This document shows positions 40,404 to 47,236 of a stretch of 47,236 nucleotides of DNA, one piece after another. Source of the DNA: Pseudonocardia sp. 73-21. Lineage in GTDB: Bacteria > Actinomycetota > Actinomycetes > Mycobacteriales > Pseudonocardiaceae. The notes under the pieces are model-generated. The model did no database searches, was not told where the DNA came from, and saw nothing but the letters and a program-made list of their open reading frames with translations. Where the stretch lies: positions 1-47,236 of the forward strand of contig NZ_MKVV01000080.1 in the NCBI RefSeq assembly GCF_001899645.1. Reading direction: 5' to 3'. Each line of letters starts with the position of its first letter. Position 1 is the first letter of the stretch. Made by a program: the position numbers and the translations under genes.

Positions 40404-41597
40404 ATGCCTGACGACGCGCTGCTCACCAGCCTGCTCTCGGCCGTCGAGGCGGCCCCCGGCGACGTGCCTCTCCGGCTGCACGTGGCGGAGCTGCTCGCCG
40501 ACCGCGGCCGCCTCCCCGAGGCCCTGGCGCACTGCACGCAGGCCATCACCCATGATGCAGCGAACCCGGCCGCGCTGGCGCTGCTCCATCGGCTGACCTC
40601 GGCGATCTCCACTCCCGAGCCGCCGGTGTTCGACTGGACGAGCGCCGAGGAGCAGGTGGCGGACATCGAGCCGCCCGAGTTCGCCCACGTCGAGGATCCC
40701 GCGCCCGCGCCCACCATCGAGGACATCGAGCGGCCCACCGTCACGCTCGCCGACGTCGGGGGCATGGAGCAGGTCAAGGAGCGCCTGGAGCTGGCGTTCC
40801 TCGGCCCGATGCGCAACCCGCAACTGGCGAAGGCGTTCGGGAAGACCCTGGCCGGCGGCCTGCTGCTGTACGGGCCGCCCGGGTGCGGCAAGACGTTCCT
40901 CGCCCGCGCCGTGGCCGGCGAGCTCGGCGCACGGTTCTACAACGTCGGCATCTCCGACGTCCTCGACATGTACGTCGGCGCCAGCGAGCGCAACCTCTCC
41001 CAGATCTTCGACGCCGCCCGCCGCAACGCCCCCTGCGTGCTGTTCCTCGACGAGATCGACGCGCTGGGCCAGAAGCGCTCGCACCTCGCGCACTCCACCA
41101 GCATGCGCAACGTCGTCAACCAGCTGCTCAGTGAGATGGACTCCCTCGGCGGCGCAGGAGACGGCGTGTTCGTGCTGGGCGCCACCAACCATCCGTGGGA
41201 CGTCGACAACGCGCTGCGCCGCCCGGGCCGGTTCGACCGGATGCTGCTCGTGCTGCCGCCCGACGCCGCGGCGCGCGCGTCGATCCTGCGCTACCACCTG
41301 CGCGACCGGCCGGTGGCGCAGATCGACGTCGACAAGATCGTGCGGGCCACGGAGCATTTCTCGGGCGCCGATCTCGCCCACGTCTGCACCACCGCCGCCG
41401 AACGCGGGCTCGCAGCGTCGATGCGGGCGGGGCAGCTGCGCCCGCTGACCACGGCCGACCTGGAGGCGGCCGTGCGCGAGATCCGGCCGAGCACCGGGCC
41501 GTGGTTCAGCACCGCCCGCACCGTCACGGCGTTCGGCAACGCCGACGGGAGCTACGACGACCTGGCCGCCTACCTGCGGAAGAACAAGAAGTTGTGA
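40404..41597 (+). CDS. Single-domain AAA+ ATPase with N-terminal TPR-like region
   Basis: This 397-residue ATPase has a helical N-terminus (5-65, resembling a TPR unit: VPLRLHVAELLADRGRLPEALAHCTQAI), an acidic linker and one Cdc48/VCP-type AAA module. Walker A is GPPGCGKT (157-164), Walker B is VLFLDEIDA (212-220) and the second region ATNHPWDVDNALRRPGRFDR spans about 260-279. No protease or substrate domain follows. It is divergent from clpB, shares its HAIR region, and is followed by a TPR membrane protein whose GTG overlaps the stop (GTGA). The partner and substrate are unknown; a chaperone-like remodelling role is an inference. Confidence 0.85.
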   Translation: MPDDALLTSLLSAVEAAPGDVPLRLHVAELLADRGRLPEALAHCTQAITHDAANPAALALLHRLTSAISTPEPPVFDWTSAEEQVADIEPPEFAHVEDPAPAPTIEDIERPTVTLADVGGMEQVKERLELAFLGPMRNPQLAKAFGKTLAGGLLLYGPPGCGKTFLARAVAGELGARFYNVGISDVLDMYVGASERNLSQIFDAARRNAPCVLFLDEIDALGQKRSHLAHSTSMRNVVNQLLSEMDSLGGAGDGVFVLGATNHPWDVDNALRRPGRFDRMLLVLPPDAAARASILRYHLRDRPVAQIDVDKIVRATEHFSGADLAHVCTTAAERGLAASMRAGQLRPLTTADLEAAVREIRPSTGPWFSTARTVTAFGNADGSYDDLAAYLRKNKKL

Positions 41598-42613
41598 GTA
41601 CGGCCGCGCAGCGCGTCGAGTACCTGCGCGAGCTCGGGCGCTTCGACGACGCCGAGCGGGAGGCCCGTACGGCCCTCGCGGCCGAGCCACAGGACGCGAC
41701 GCTGCTCGTGGCGCTGGCGGCGGTGCTGCTGGGCGCCGGGCGCCACGCCGAGGGCCTCGCCGCCGCGGACGCCGCCACGGCCGCCGCGCCGCAGGACGAG
41801 CGCGTCCACCGGCTCCGCGGGCTGCTGCTGTCCTACATGGGCCGCCATCACGAGGCCGTGCAGGCCGGCTACACCGCGGTGTCGCTCGCGCCGGAGGAGC
41901 CCTACGCCGCCACCGGTTACGCGCGGGTGCTGCAGCGGGCCGGGCGCCTCACCGACGCCATGACGGTGGCGCACCGGCTCGTGGCGCTCGCCCCGAACTC
42001 CGCCGCGTCCCACTTCCTGCTGGCCGACGTCGCCAGCGATCTCGGGGACAGGCGGACGGCCCGCGCGTCCTACGCCGAGGTGCTGCGGCTCGACCCGCAG
42101 CACGCCGCCGCCCGGCACGACCTCGCCGTCCTCGACGCCCGGTCGCACCGGCCCGCCCGCGCGTTGGCGGGGCTCGTCGACGCGGGCACGATGGACCCGT
42201 CGATGCCGCAGGTGCTGCAGACCGTCACCGCCGTGCTGTGGCAGCTGTCGTGGCGGCTGCGGATGTGGCTGGCCGTCGCCACCGTCATCGCGGTCTTCAG
42301 CGGTTCGGGCACGGAACCGTCCTGGTCCGCTCGCATCACCGCCGCCGCGATCCTGCTGGCCAGCGCCGCGCTGGCCTGGTTGACCGTGCGCGACCTGCCG
42401 GCCGGGACGCGGCCGGTGGTGCGGGCCGCCCTGCGCACCGACGGGCCACTGCGGTTCACCTGGATCGCCACCGGCGTGTGCCTGGCGGTGTACGCCGTGG
42501 TCGCGGTGACCGGGCTGCGGGTGCTCGTGGTGATCGTCTGGCTCGCCCTGGCCCTGCTCGGCTGGCTCACGCTCGGGGTGCGGATCGTCCGCTCCGCGCG
42601 CCGGCGGGGGTAG
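41594..42613 (+). CDS. TPR-repeat membrane protein, partner of AAA ATPase
   Basis: This 339-residue protein has an N-terminal solenoid of four or so tetratricopeptide repeats (about 5-185) with the W-L-G-Y-A-F-A-P-like pattern and regular ALAPEEP/LAPNSA turns, followed by four transmembrane helices (about 222-237, 248-265, 289-306, 308-329). The TPRs lie at the N-terminus, so the cytosolic solenoid would face the ATPase encoded just upstream, to which it is coupled by GTGA. The two may form a membrane-linked remodelling complex. I do not recognise a named family. Confidence 0.82.
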   Translation: MSTAAQRVEYLRELGRFDDAEREARTALAAEPQDATLLVALAAVLLGAGRHAEGLAAADAATAAAPQDERVHRLRGLLLSYMGRHHEAVQAGYTAVSLAPEEPYAATGYARVLQRAGRLTDAMTVAHRLVALAPNSAASHFLLADVASDLGDRRTARASYAEVLRLDPQHAAARHDLAVLDARSHRPARALAGLVDAGTMDPSMPQVLQTVTAVLWQLSWRLRMWLAVATVIAVFSGSGTEPSWSARITAAAILLASAALAWLTVRDLPAGTRPVVRAALRTDGPLRFTWIATGVCLAVYAVVAVTGLRVLVVIVWLALALLGWLTLGVRIVRSARRRG

Positions 42614-42625
42614 GGGGTGCGCATG

Positions 42626-42658
42626 GACGTGACGCGGACGTAACGCGGACGTGACGGT
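42626..42658. repeat. Short 11-bp tandem repeat (three copies)
   Basis: GACGTGACGCG at 42626, GACGTAACGCG at 42637 and a third, diverged copy at 42648. They lie in the 53-bp gap between converging genes. No function is evident. Confidence 0.6.
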
Positions 42659-42666
42659 CCTGGGTC

Positions 42667-43284
42667 TCAGCGCAGCGTGCGCGACGAGAGGCCCGCGCCG
42701 AGATGGGTGGTGCTGGGGAACCGGCGACGCGCCCGCGGCACGCTCGGCGGCGTGCCCTTGGCGGCGAAGTAGTCGCCGCCCTTGCGGCGGGGGTCGTCGG
42801 TGCCCCAGGCCCGCCGCTGCGTGACCCGCTGCATGCGCGGGATGTGCTTGCGGCAGTGGATGTAGGCCTCCTCGACGTCGACCACGACCCAGCGCTCCGC
42901 CCGCGGTCCCGCCACGGCGTCGACGCGCCGACCGCGGTGGGCGGCCCGGAACGCCTCGTCGGTGACGATCCGCGCCGCGCCGTTGACGTGCAGGCCGATC
43001 AGGTCGTCCACGAAGTCGACCATCAGGAGCCCGACGTGGCCGTTCTCCGAGATGTTGCCGAGGCTCGCGTGCACCCCGTTGCCGCGGTACTCGGGATAGG
43101 CGAGCGTCCGCTCGTCGACGACCTGCAGGAACCCGGGGGGACCGGCCCGCAGGGACGCGTCGCACTCGCCGTGCGCGTCGGAGGACGCCACGAACACCAT
43201 CTCCATCCTCGCCACGAACTCGATCATGGCAGGGAGTATCCGATCCCGGACCTGATCGGCGTAGAAACGGTTCGCGCGATCCAC
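42667..43284 (-). CDS. Pyridoxamine 5'-phosphate oxidase-like flavoprotein
   Basis: This 205-residue protein of the PNPOx-like split-barrel superfamily contains FVARMEMVFVASSDAHGECDASLRAGPPGFLQV, YPEYRGNGVHASLGNISENGHVGLLMVDF and HCRKHIPRM, typical of actinobacterial flavin- or F420-linked oxidoreductases rather than true PdxH. The usual N-terminus (an FGS..R..FYADQV segment) begins close to the GTG at 43282-43284. I chose that GTG, but since CSFGS is in frame upstream, a longer non-standard start is possible. It faces the flavohaemoprotein gene, and a palindrome (43294) lies before it. Confidence 0.78.
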   Translation of the reverse strand: MDRANRFYADQVRDRILPAMIEFVARMEMVFVASSDAHGECDASLRAGPPGFLQVVDERTLAYPEYRGNGVHASLGNISENGHVGLLMVDFVDDLIGLHVNGAARIVTDEAFRAAHRGRRVDAVAGPRAERWVVVDVEEAYIHCRKHIPRMQRVTQRRAWGTDDPRRKGGDYFAAKGTPPSVPRARRRFPSTTHLGAGLSSRTLR

Positions 43285-43293
43285 TGAGCCGAA

Positions 43294-43315
43294 TGAACAC
43301 TGCAGAGTGTGTTCA
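43294..43315. promoter_or_regulatory. Palindrome upstream of PNPOx-like gene
   Basis: TGAACAC and GTGTTCA flank 8 nt (TGCAGAGT). It lies 9 bp before the PNPOx-like start and about 265 bp before the flavohaemoprotein gene. It may bind a dimeric regulator; none is adjacent. The rest of the 295-bp gap holds nothing I recognise except a TAAGCT (43502-43507) that could be a -10 for the flavohaemoprotein gene. Confidence 0.4.
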
Positions 43316-43579
43316 CCGGACGAACCGGGTTGCACCCGTTCGGAGCAGCGACGGGGCTCGGCACCGGCCGCGAGGGGAACGGTGCGACGAACGGCACCAC
43401 GGGCTCCGACAGGGGCTGGGACGTGCGAGGAACGACGGAGGGCCACACCCCTACCGTGCCATCCGGACGCCCGGGTGGCCATGGGGGGCGACGGCGCGCG
43501 CTAAGCTCACCGGTCAGGGCCGCCCCTTCCCCGTTGGGTGAGCCCTGCACGCGCCCCGAGGAGAGAGAGTCGGCCGTCG

Positions 43580-44752
43580 ATGACCGCTGAACAGTTGCTC
43601 ACCGCCGACCTTCCCGATGTCGGTGAGTCCCGCGGTAAGGCGTCCGGGCTGGTCGAGATCATCCGCACCAGCTTCGCCCTCGTGGAGCCGCAGTCGGAGG
43701 AGCTCGGACGGCACTTCTACGCCACGCTGTTCAGCACGGCGCCGGAGACGCGGGACCTGTTCCCCGTCAACATGGAGGTACAGCGCAGCCGGCTGCTCCG
43801 GGCGCTCGTCCACGTCGTGCAGATGGTCGACCAGCGCGAGGAGCTCGTCCCGTTCCTTCGGCAGCTGGGCCGCGACCACCGCAAGTTCGGCGTCCTCTCC
43901 CAGCACTACGACGCCGTCGGCGGCGCCCTGATCGCCGCCATCGGCCACTTCTCGGGCGACGCGTGGACCCCCGAGGTCAAGGGGGCATGGACCTACGCGT
44001 ACGGCGTGGTCGCCAGCGCTATGCGCACCGCGGCCCAGGCCGAGCGCGGCCCGGCCTCGTGGCTCGGCCGGGTGGTCGGCCACCAGCGCCTGAGCTGGGA
44101 CCTCGCCACCATCACCGTCCAGGCCAGTGAGCCGATCCCGTACCGGGCCGGGCAGTACGTCAGCGTCGAGACTCCGCAGCGCCCGCGCCTGTGGCGCTAC
44201 CTGTCGCCGGCCAACGCCCCCCGCCCCGACGGCGTGCTGGAGTTCCACGTCCGCGCCGTCGACAGCGGCTGGGTCAGCCGGGCGCTGGTGGCCCACTCCC
44301 GCGTCGGTGACACCTGGCGGATCGGGCCGCCCATGGGCCGCATGCACATCGACCCCGCGTCCGACCGCGAGGTGCTGATGGTGGCCGGCGGCACCGGAAC
44401 GGCGCCCGTCAAGGCGCTGCTGGAGGACCTCACCAACCGCCCGAACCCGCCCAGGACGCAGGTCTTCGTCGGCGGGCGCACGTGGGAGGACCTCTACGAC
44501 TTCGGCGCGCTGCGCAAGCTCTCCTACAGCAACACGTGGCTCGACGTCATCCCGGTGGTGGAGAAGGACGAGTCGGCGTCCGGCGCCGAGCGCGGCACCC
44601 TCGCCGACGTCGTCACCCGGTACGGGGCGTGGGCCGACCACGACGTGCTGGTCTGCGGCTCACCGTCGATGATCCGCGCCACGGTGAGCCGGATGCTGGT
44701 GGCGGGCACGCCGCTCGACCGCATCCGCTACGACCCGTTCACGATGGACTGA
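43580..44752 (+). CDS. Flavohaemoprotein (Rv0385-like flavohaemoglobin)
   Basis: This 390-residue protein joins a globin domain (about 1-150; H100 in DHRKFGV is the likely proximal haem ligand) to a ferredoxin-NADP-reductase-like part with an FAD motif (R-Y-L-S near 213) and an NAD(P) motif VAGGTGTAPVKALLEDL. Flavohaemoglobins oxidise nitric oxide to nitrate. M. tuberculosis Rv0385 is the same length and belongs to a divergent type II group with unusual haem pockets and a proposed D-lactate dehydrogenase activity, so NO detoxification is not certain here. The start is ATG 43580. The stop overlaps ribBA by 25 bp on the other strand. Confidence 0.88.
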   Translation: MTAEQLLTADLPDVGESRGKASGLVEIIRTSFALVEPQSEELGRHFYATLFSTAPETRDLFPVNMEVQRSRLLRALVHVVQMVDQREELVPFLRQLGRDHRKFGVLSQHYDAVGGALIAAIGHFSGDAWTPEVKGAWTYAYGVVASAMRTAAQAERGPASWLGRVVGHQRLSWDLATITVQASEPIPYRAGQYVSVETPQRPRLWRYLSPANAPRPDGVLEFHVRAVDSGWVSRALVAHSRVGDTWRIGPPMGRMHIDPASDREVLMVAGGTGTAPVKALLEDLTNRPNPPRTQVFVGGRTWEDLYDFGALRKLSYSNTWLDVIPVVEKDESASGAERGTLADVVTRYGAWADHDVLVCGSPSMIRATVSRMLVAGTPLDRIRYDPFTMD

Positions 44753-45996
44753 CCCGGGGCCTGGTGGCCCATCCGGTCCTGCTTGGTCCGCAGGTACCGG
44801 AGGTTGTGCGGGTTCTCGACGGCCGGCATCGCCACCCGGTCCACGATGTGGAGCCCGTGCCCGCCGAGCCCGCCGTACTTCGCGGGGTTGTTGGTGATCA
44901 GCCGGATCCGGCGCACGCCCAGGTCGGCGAGGATCTGCGCGCCGGTGCCGTAGCTGCGGGAGTCGACGGGCAGGCCCTGCGCGGTGTTGGCGTCGACCGT
45001 GTCGAGGCCCTGCTCCTGCAGGGCGTACGCGCGGATCTTGTGGGCCAGTCCGATCCCGCGCCCCTCGTGCCCCCGCAGGTACACGACCGCTCCGCAGCCC
45101 TCGTCCGCGATCGCCTTCAGGGCCTGCTCGAGCTGGCCGCCACAGTCGCAGCGCAGCGAACCCAGGATGTCGCCGGTCAGGCACTCGCTGTGCACCCGCA
45201 CGAGAGCCCCGCGCTCGGAGTCGCCCGCCGCGGCGAGGTCCCCGAGGACGATGGCGAGGTGCTCGGTGCCGTCGAGGGTGGAGCGGTAGGCCACGGCCCG
45301 GAAGTCGCCGAACACCGTGGGCATGTGCGACGTGGCGACGTGCTCGACCAGGCACTCCGTCGCGCGCCGGTAGCGGACCAGGTCCGCGATGGCGAGGACG
45401 GGCAGCCCGTGCTCGGCGGCGAACGCCCGGAGCTGCTCGCCCCGGGACATCGATCCGTCGGGGGCGACGATCTCACCGATGACGGCCACCGGTCCCCGGC
45501 CGGCGAGGGCCATCAGGTCCAGGGCGGCCTCGGTGTGCCCGGCCCGCACCAGGACGCCGCCGTCCCGGCCCCGGAGCGGGAAGACGTGCCCCGGACGTCG
45601 CAGCTCCTCGGGGGTCGTGGCCGGGTCGGCGAGCGCGCGCAGGGTGCGCGCCCGGTCGGCGGCCGCCACACCGGTGCCGCTGTCGCGGTGGTCGACGGTG
45701 ACGGTGAACGCCGTGCCGTGGGCGTCGGCGTTGTCGCGCTCGGCGACCATCGGCGGCAGGCGCAGCGCGTCGGCACGCTCGGCCGACATCGGCGCGCACA
45801 GGATGCCCGTGGTGTGTCGGACGACGAACGCCACCTGCTCGGTGGTGACCGTCGCGGCGGCCAGGATCAGGTCGCCCTCGTCCTCGCGGTCGGCGTCGTC
45901 GACGACGACGACCATCGCGCCGGCCGCGATCGCCGCGACGGCCTGCTGGACGGACCGCGTGGCGGGGAGGCGGCTGATGTCACCGGGCTCTGTCAT
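44728..45996 (-). CDS. ribBA: Bifunctional 3,4-DHBP synthase / GTP cyclohydrolase II
   Basis: This 422-residue enzyme catalyses two entry steps of riboflavin synthesis. The N-terminal RibB domain has DDADREDEGDL (33-43) and the HTTGILCAPM and GHVFPLR segments; the C-terminal RibA domain has the zinc cysteines C272, C283 and C285 (ECLTGDILGSLRCDCGG) and RGHEGRGIG. It stands alone without ribE or ribH, so it may be an extra copy; no FMN riboswitch is visible. The ATG at 45994-45996 is 6 nt after a TAGCGT, so it is leaderless. Its 3' end overlaps the flavohaemoprotein gene. Divergent from a flavin reductase. Confidence 0.94.
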   Translation of the reverse strand: MTEPGDISRLPATRSVQQAVAAIAAGAMVVVVDDADREDEGDLILAAATVTTEQVAFVVRHTTGILCAPMSAERADALRLPPMVAERDNADAHGTAFTVTVDHRDSGTGVAAADRARTLRALADPATTPEELRRPGHVFPLRGRDGGVLVRAGHTEAALDLMALAGRGPVAVIGEIVAPDGSMSRGEQLRAFAAEHGLPVLAIADLVRYRRATECLVEHVATSHMPTVFGDFRAVAYRSTLDGTEHLAIVLGDLAAAGDSERGALVRVHSECLTGDILGSLRCDCGGQLEQALKAIADEGCGAVVYLRGHEGRGIGLAHKIRAYALQEQGLDTVDANTAQGLPVDSRSYGTGAQILADLGVRRIRLITNNPAKYGGLGGHGLHIVDRVAMPAVENPHNLRYLRTKQDRMGHQAPGQSIVNGS

Positions 45997-46002
45997 GGTC
46001 GG

Positions 46003-46008
46003 ACGCTA
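46003..46008 (-). promoter_or_regulatory. -10 element of leaderless promoter for ribBA
   Basis: TAGCGT on the minus strand lies 6 nt before the ATG. Confidence 0.5.
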
Positions 46009-46030
46009 CGATCCGCCGCGGCCCCCGAGC

Positions 46031-46069
46031 TATCCGCAGGCTGCGGAGCAGCGCTGCGAGCAGCGGATA
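46031..46069. repeat. Nested inverted repeat between ribBA and flavin reductase
   Basis: TATCCGC (46031) and GCGGATA (46063) flank internal GCTGC/GCAGC repeats over 39 nt. Half-sites resemble family A palindromes but are turned outward, so it may be a related or recombined copy, or a shared operator in the 108-bp divergent promoter region. Confidence 0.45.
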
Positions 46070-46090
46070 TCGCAGGGCCGGACGCGCTCC

Positions 46091-46096
46091 TACCGT
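46091..46096 (+). promoter_or_regulatory. -10 element of leaderless promoter for flavin reductase
   Basis: TACCGT lies 8 nt before ATG 46105, and no ribosome binding site intervenes. Confidence 0.45.
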
Positions 46097-46104
46097 CGGT
46101 CGGC

Positions 46105-46644
46105 ATGGATGACGCGACACTGGACGCGACGGTCGGGCCGGCGCGGATGCGGGAGGTGCTGGGCCACTTCGCCAGCGGGATCGTCGTGGTCACTGCGGCG
46201 ACGCCGGACGGGCCGATCGGGTTCACGTGCCAGTCCTTCGCGTCGCTGTCCCTCGATCCGCCGCTGGTCAGCTTCGCGCCCGCGCGGACGTCGTCGACGT
46301 GGCCGCGGATCCGCGAGGTCGGGCGCTTCTGCGTGAACGTGCTGGCCGACCACCACGAGGACCTGTCCGCCGCGTTCGCCCGCTCGGGCACCGACAAGTT
46401 CGCGGGGGTCGCGTGGGCGGCAGGCCCGTCCGGGGCGCCCGTCCTGGACGGCGCGTGCGCCTGGGTCGACTGCTCGCTGGCCGAGGAGTACGACGGCGGG
46501 GACCACACCATCGTCCTCGGACGCGTGCACGACCTCGACGCCGACGGGGCGCGGCTCCCGTTGCTGTTCCACCGCGGCGCGTACGGCGTCGCCCCAGGTC
46601 AGACCGGTCGGGGGAGCGGACGGGACGGTCCGCCCGCCCGGTAG
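46105..46644 (+). CDS. Flavin reductase-domain protein (flavin:NAD(P)H reductase-like)
   Basis: This 179-residue FMN-binding split-barrel protein carries the flavin-reductase motifs: REVLGHFASGIVVVTAATPDGPIGFTCQSFASLSLDPPLVSF near the N-terminus, FCVNVLADHHEDLSAAFA and a TIVLGRVHDL strand. Such enzymes supply reduced flavin to a two-component monooxygenase; no partner oxygenase gene is in the window. Start ATG 46105, probably leaderless. Its 3' end overlaps the next gene on the other strand by 46 bp. It is divergent from ribBA, an obvious flavin link. Confidence 0.87.
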   Translation: MDDATLDATVGPARMREVLGHFASGIVVVTAATPDGPIGFTCQSFASLSLDPPLVSFAPARTSSTWPRIREVGRFCVNVLADHHEDLSAAFARSGTDKFAGVAWAAGPSGAPVLDGACAWVDCSLAEEYDGGDHTIVLGRVHDLDADGARLPLLFHRGAYGVAPGQTGRGSGRDGPPAR

Positions 46645-47236
46645 AGGCTGCTCCCCAGCGGATGTCCGACCGCCCGCTCGACGACCGCCGCGGCCTCCAG
46701 GACGCGGCCGAGATCGAGCCCGGTGGGCACGCCCGATTCCTCCAGCAGGTACACGACCTCCTCGGTGGCGATGTTCCCGCTGGCCCCGGGCGCGAACGGG
46801 CAGCCGCCGAGGCCGCCGACCGACGCGTCGATCTGCGTGACGCCGATCTGGACGGCGGCCAGCACGCAGGCGATGCCGGAGCCGCGCGTGTCGTGGAAGT
46901 GCACGCCGACCTCGACGCCGGGGCAGGCCGCGCGGACGGCCTCCACCAGCTCCACCACCCGGCCGGGCACGGTGGTGCCGATCGTGTCGCCGAGGCAGAG
47001 CTGGTCGGCTCCGAGCTCGACGGCCCGGCGCGCGACCTCGACCGTGCGCTCGACCGGGGTACGGCCGTCGAACGGGCAGTCCCACGCCACCGCGATGATC
47101 GCTTCGCAGCGCCCGCCGGCGTCGTGGGCGAGCTTCGCGATGTCGGCGGTGGCCGCCACCGCCTCGTCGGTGGTGCGGCGGGCGTTGGCGAGGCTGTGGC
47201 CGTCGGAGGCGGAGATGACGTACTCGAGGTGCGGCA
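46599..47236 (-). CDS. Hydroxymethylglutaryl-CoA lyase-like enzyme (partial, 5' cut)
   Basis: The last 211 residues of a DRE-TIM metallolyase. The open frame runs off the window edge (PHLEYVISASDGHSLANARRTTDEA), so the start is missing. The signature GLGGCPFAPGASGNIATEEVVYLLEESG and the metal-site H-F-H-D-T-R-G mark an HMG-CoA lyase-like enzyme, which cleaves a 3-hydroxy-acyl-CoA to acetyl-CoA and a keto acid, probably in leucine or related acyl-CoA breakdown. The exact substrate may differ from HMG-CoA. It ends with a basic Gly/Pro-rich tail and overlaps the flavin reductase 3' end by 46 bp. Confidence 0.85.
   Translation of the reverse strand, partial: PHLEYVISASDGHSLANARRTTDEAVAATADIAKLAHDAGGRCEAIIAVAWDCPFDGRTPVERTVEVARRAVELGADQLCLGDTIGTTVPGRVVELVEAVRAACPGVEVGVHFHDTRGSGIACVLAAVQIGVTQIDASVGGLGGCPFAPGASGNIATEEVVYLLEESGVPTGLDLGRVLEAAAVVERAVGHPLGSSLYRAGGPSRPLPRPV

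Overview
This window is high-GC actinobacterial chromosome. GTG starts are frequent, third codon positions are almost all G or C, and many promoters appear leaderless. The gene content and order fit a mycolate-less Pseudonocardiaceae-type genome, most likely Pseudonocardia or a close relative; the genus is an inference. Three blocks recall Mycobacterium tuberculosis gene order as I remember it: whiB4 to marP (Rv3681c to Rv3671c), purA/Rv0358/DUF3151/fba/DedA/GH76 (Rv0357c to Rv0365c), and SpoU methyltransferase/pyrE/Rv0383c-like/clpB/flavohaemoglobin (Rv0380c to Rv0385).

Layout. 68-14670: a WhiB redox regulator, two ArsA-like ATPases, DUF4177 and RidA-like proteins, two paralogous proteins of unknown function (the second with a long disordered tail), an oxidoreductase, NUDIX and metallo-beta-lactamase hydrolases, an MFS exporter, the Crp/GlxR regulator, a small membrane protein, endonuclease III, a membrane thioredoxin, a CoA-type NUDIX and the MarP serine protease. 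14705-18532: purA, an Rv0358-like protein, a 22-bp tandem array, a reverse-transcriptase remnant, an acyltransferase, and a gene-poor stretch with a decayed ORF. 18533-22947: an accessory stretch with an ABC-F ATPase, an SDR behind a MerR-type promoter, and a TetR/epoxide hydrolase pair with two matching operators. 22981-28303: a transporter remnant, DUF3151, class I and class II aldolases facing each other, an ECF sigma factor with a small membrane partner, DedA and GH76. 28392-31272: a frameshifted GlxA-type regulator, a DJ-1 protein, a HAD hydrolase and DUF4262. 31273-44752: SpoU, an unusual FtsH-like AAA protease with a lipoprotein partner, pyrE, an SDR, a membrane protein, clpB under an HspR-type HAIR site, a divergent AAA/TPR pair, a PNPOx-like protein and flavohaemoprotein. 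44728-47236: ribBA, a flavin reductase and a partial HMG-CoA lyase-like gene.

The most unusual signal is two families of intergenic repeats. One is a 40-nt palindrome (1606, 8617, 20065, 24551) that sits at gene 3' ends; its two perfect copies differ at three base pairs, all compensated. The other is a strictly 22-bp-phased GAGTCG array (16941, 30007, 37515), two copies of which also carry inverted units. Neither matches a repeat family I know. No tRNA, rRNA, intact insertion sequence or CRISPR array was seen.
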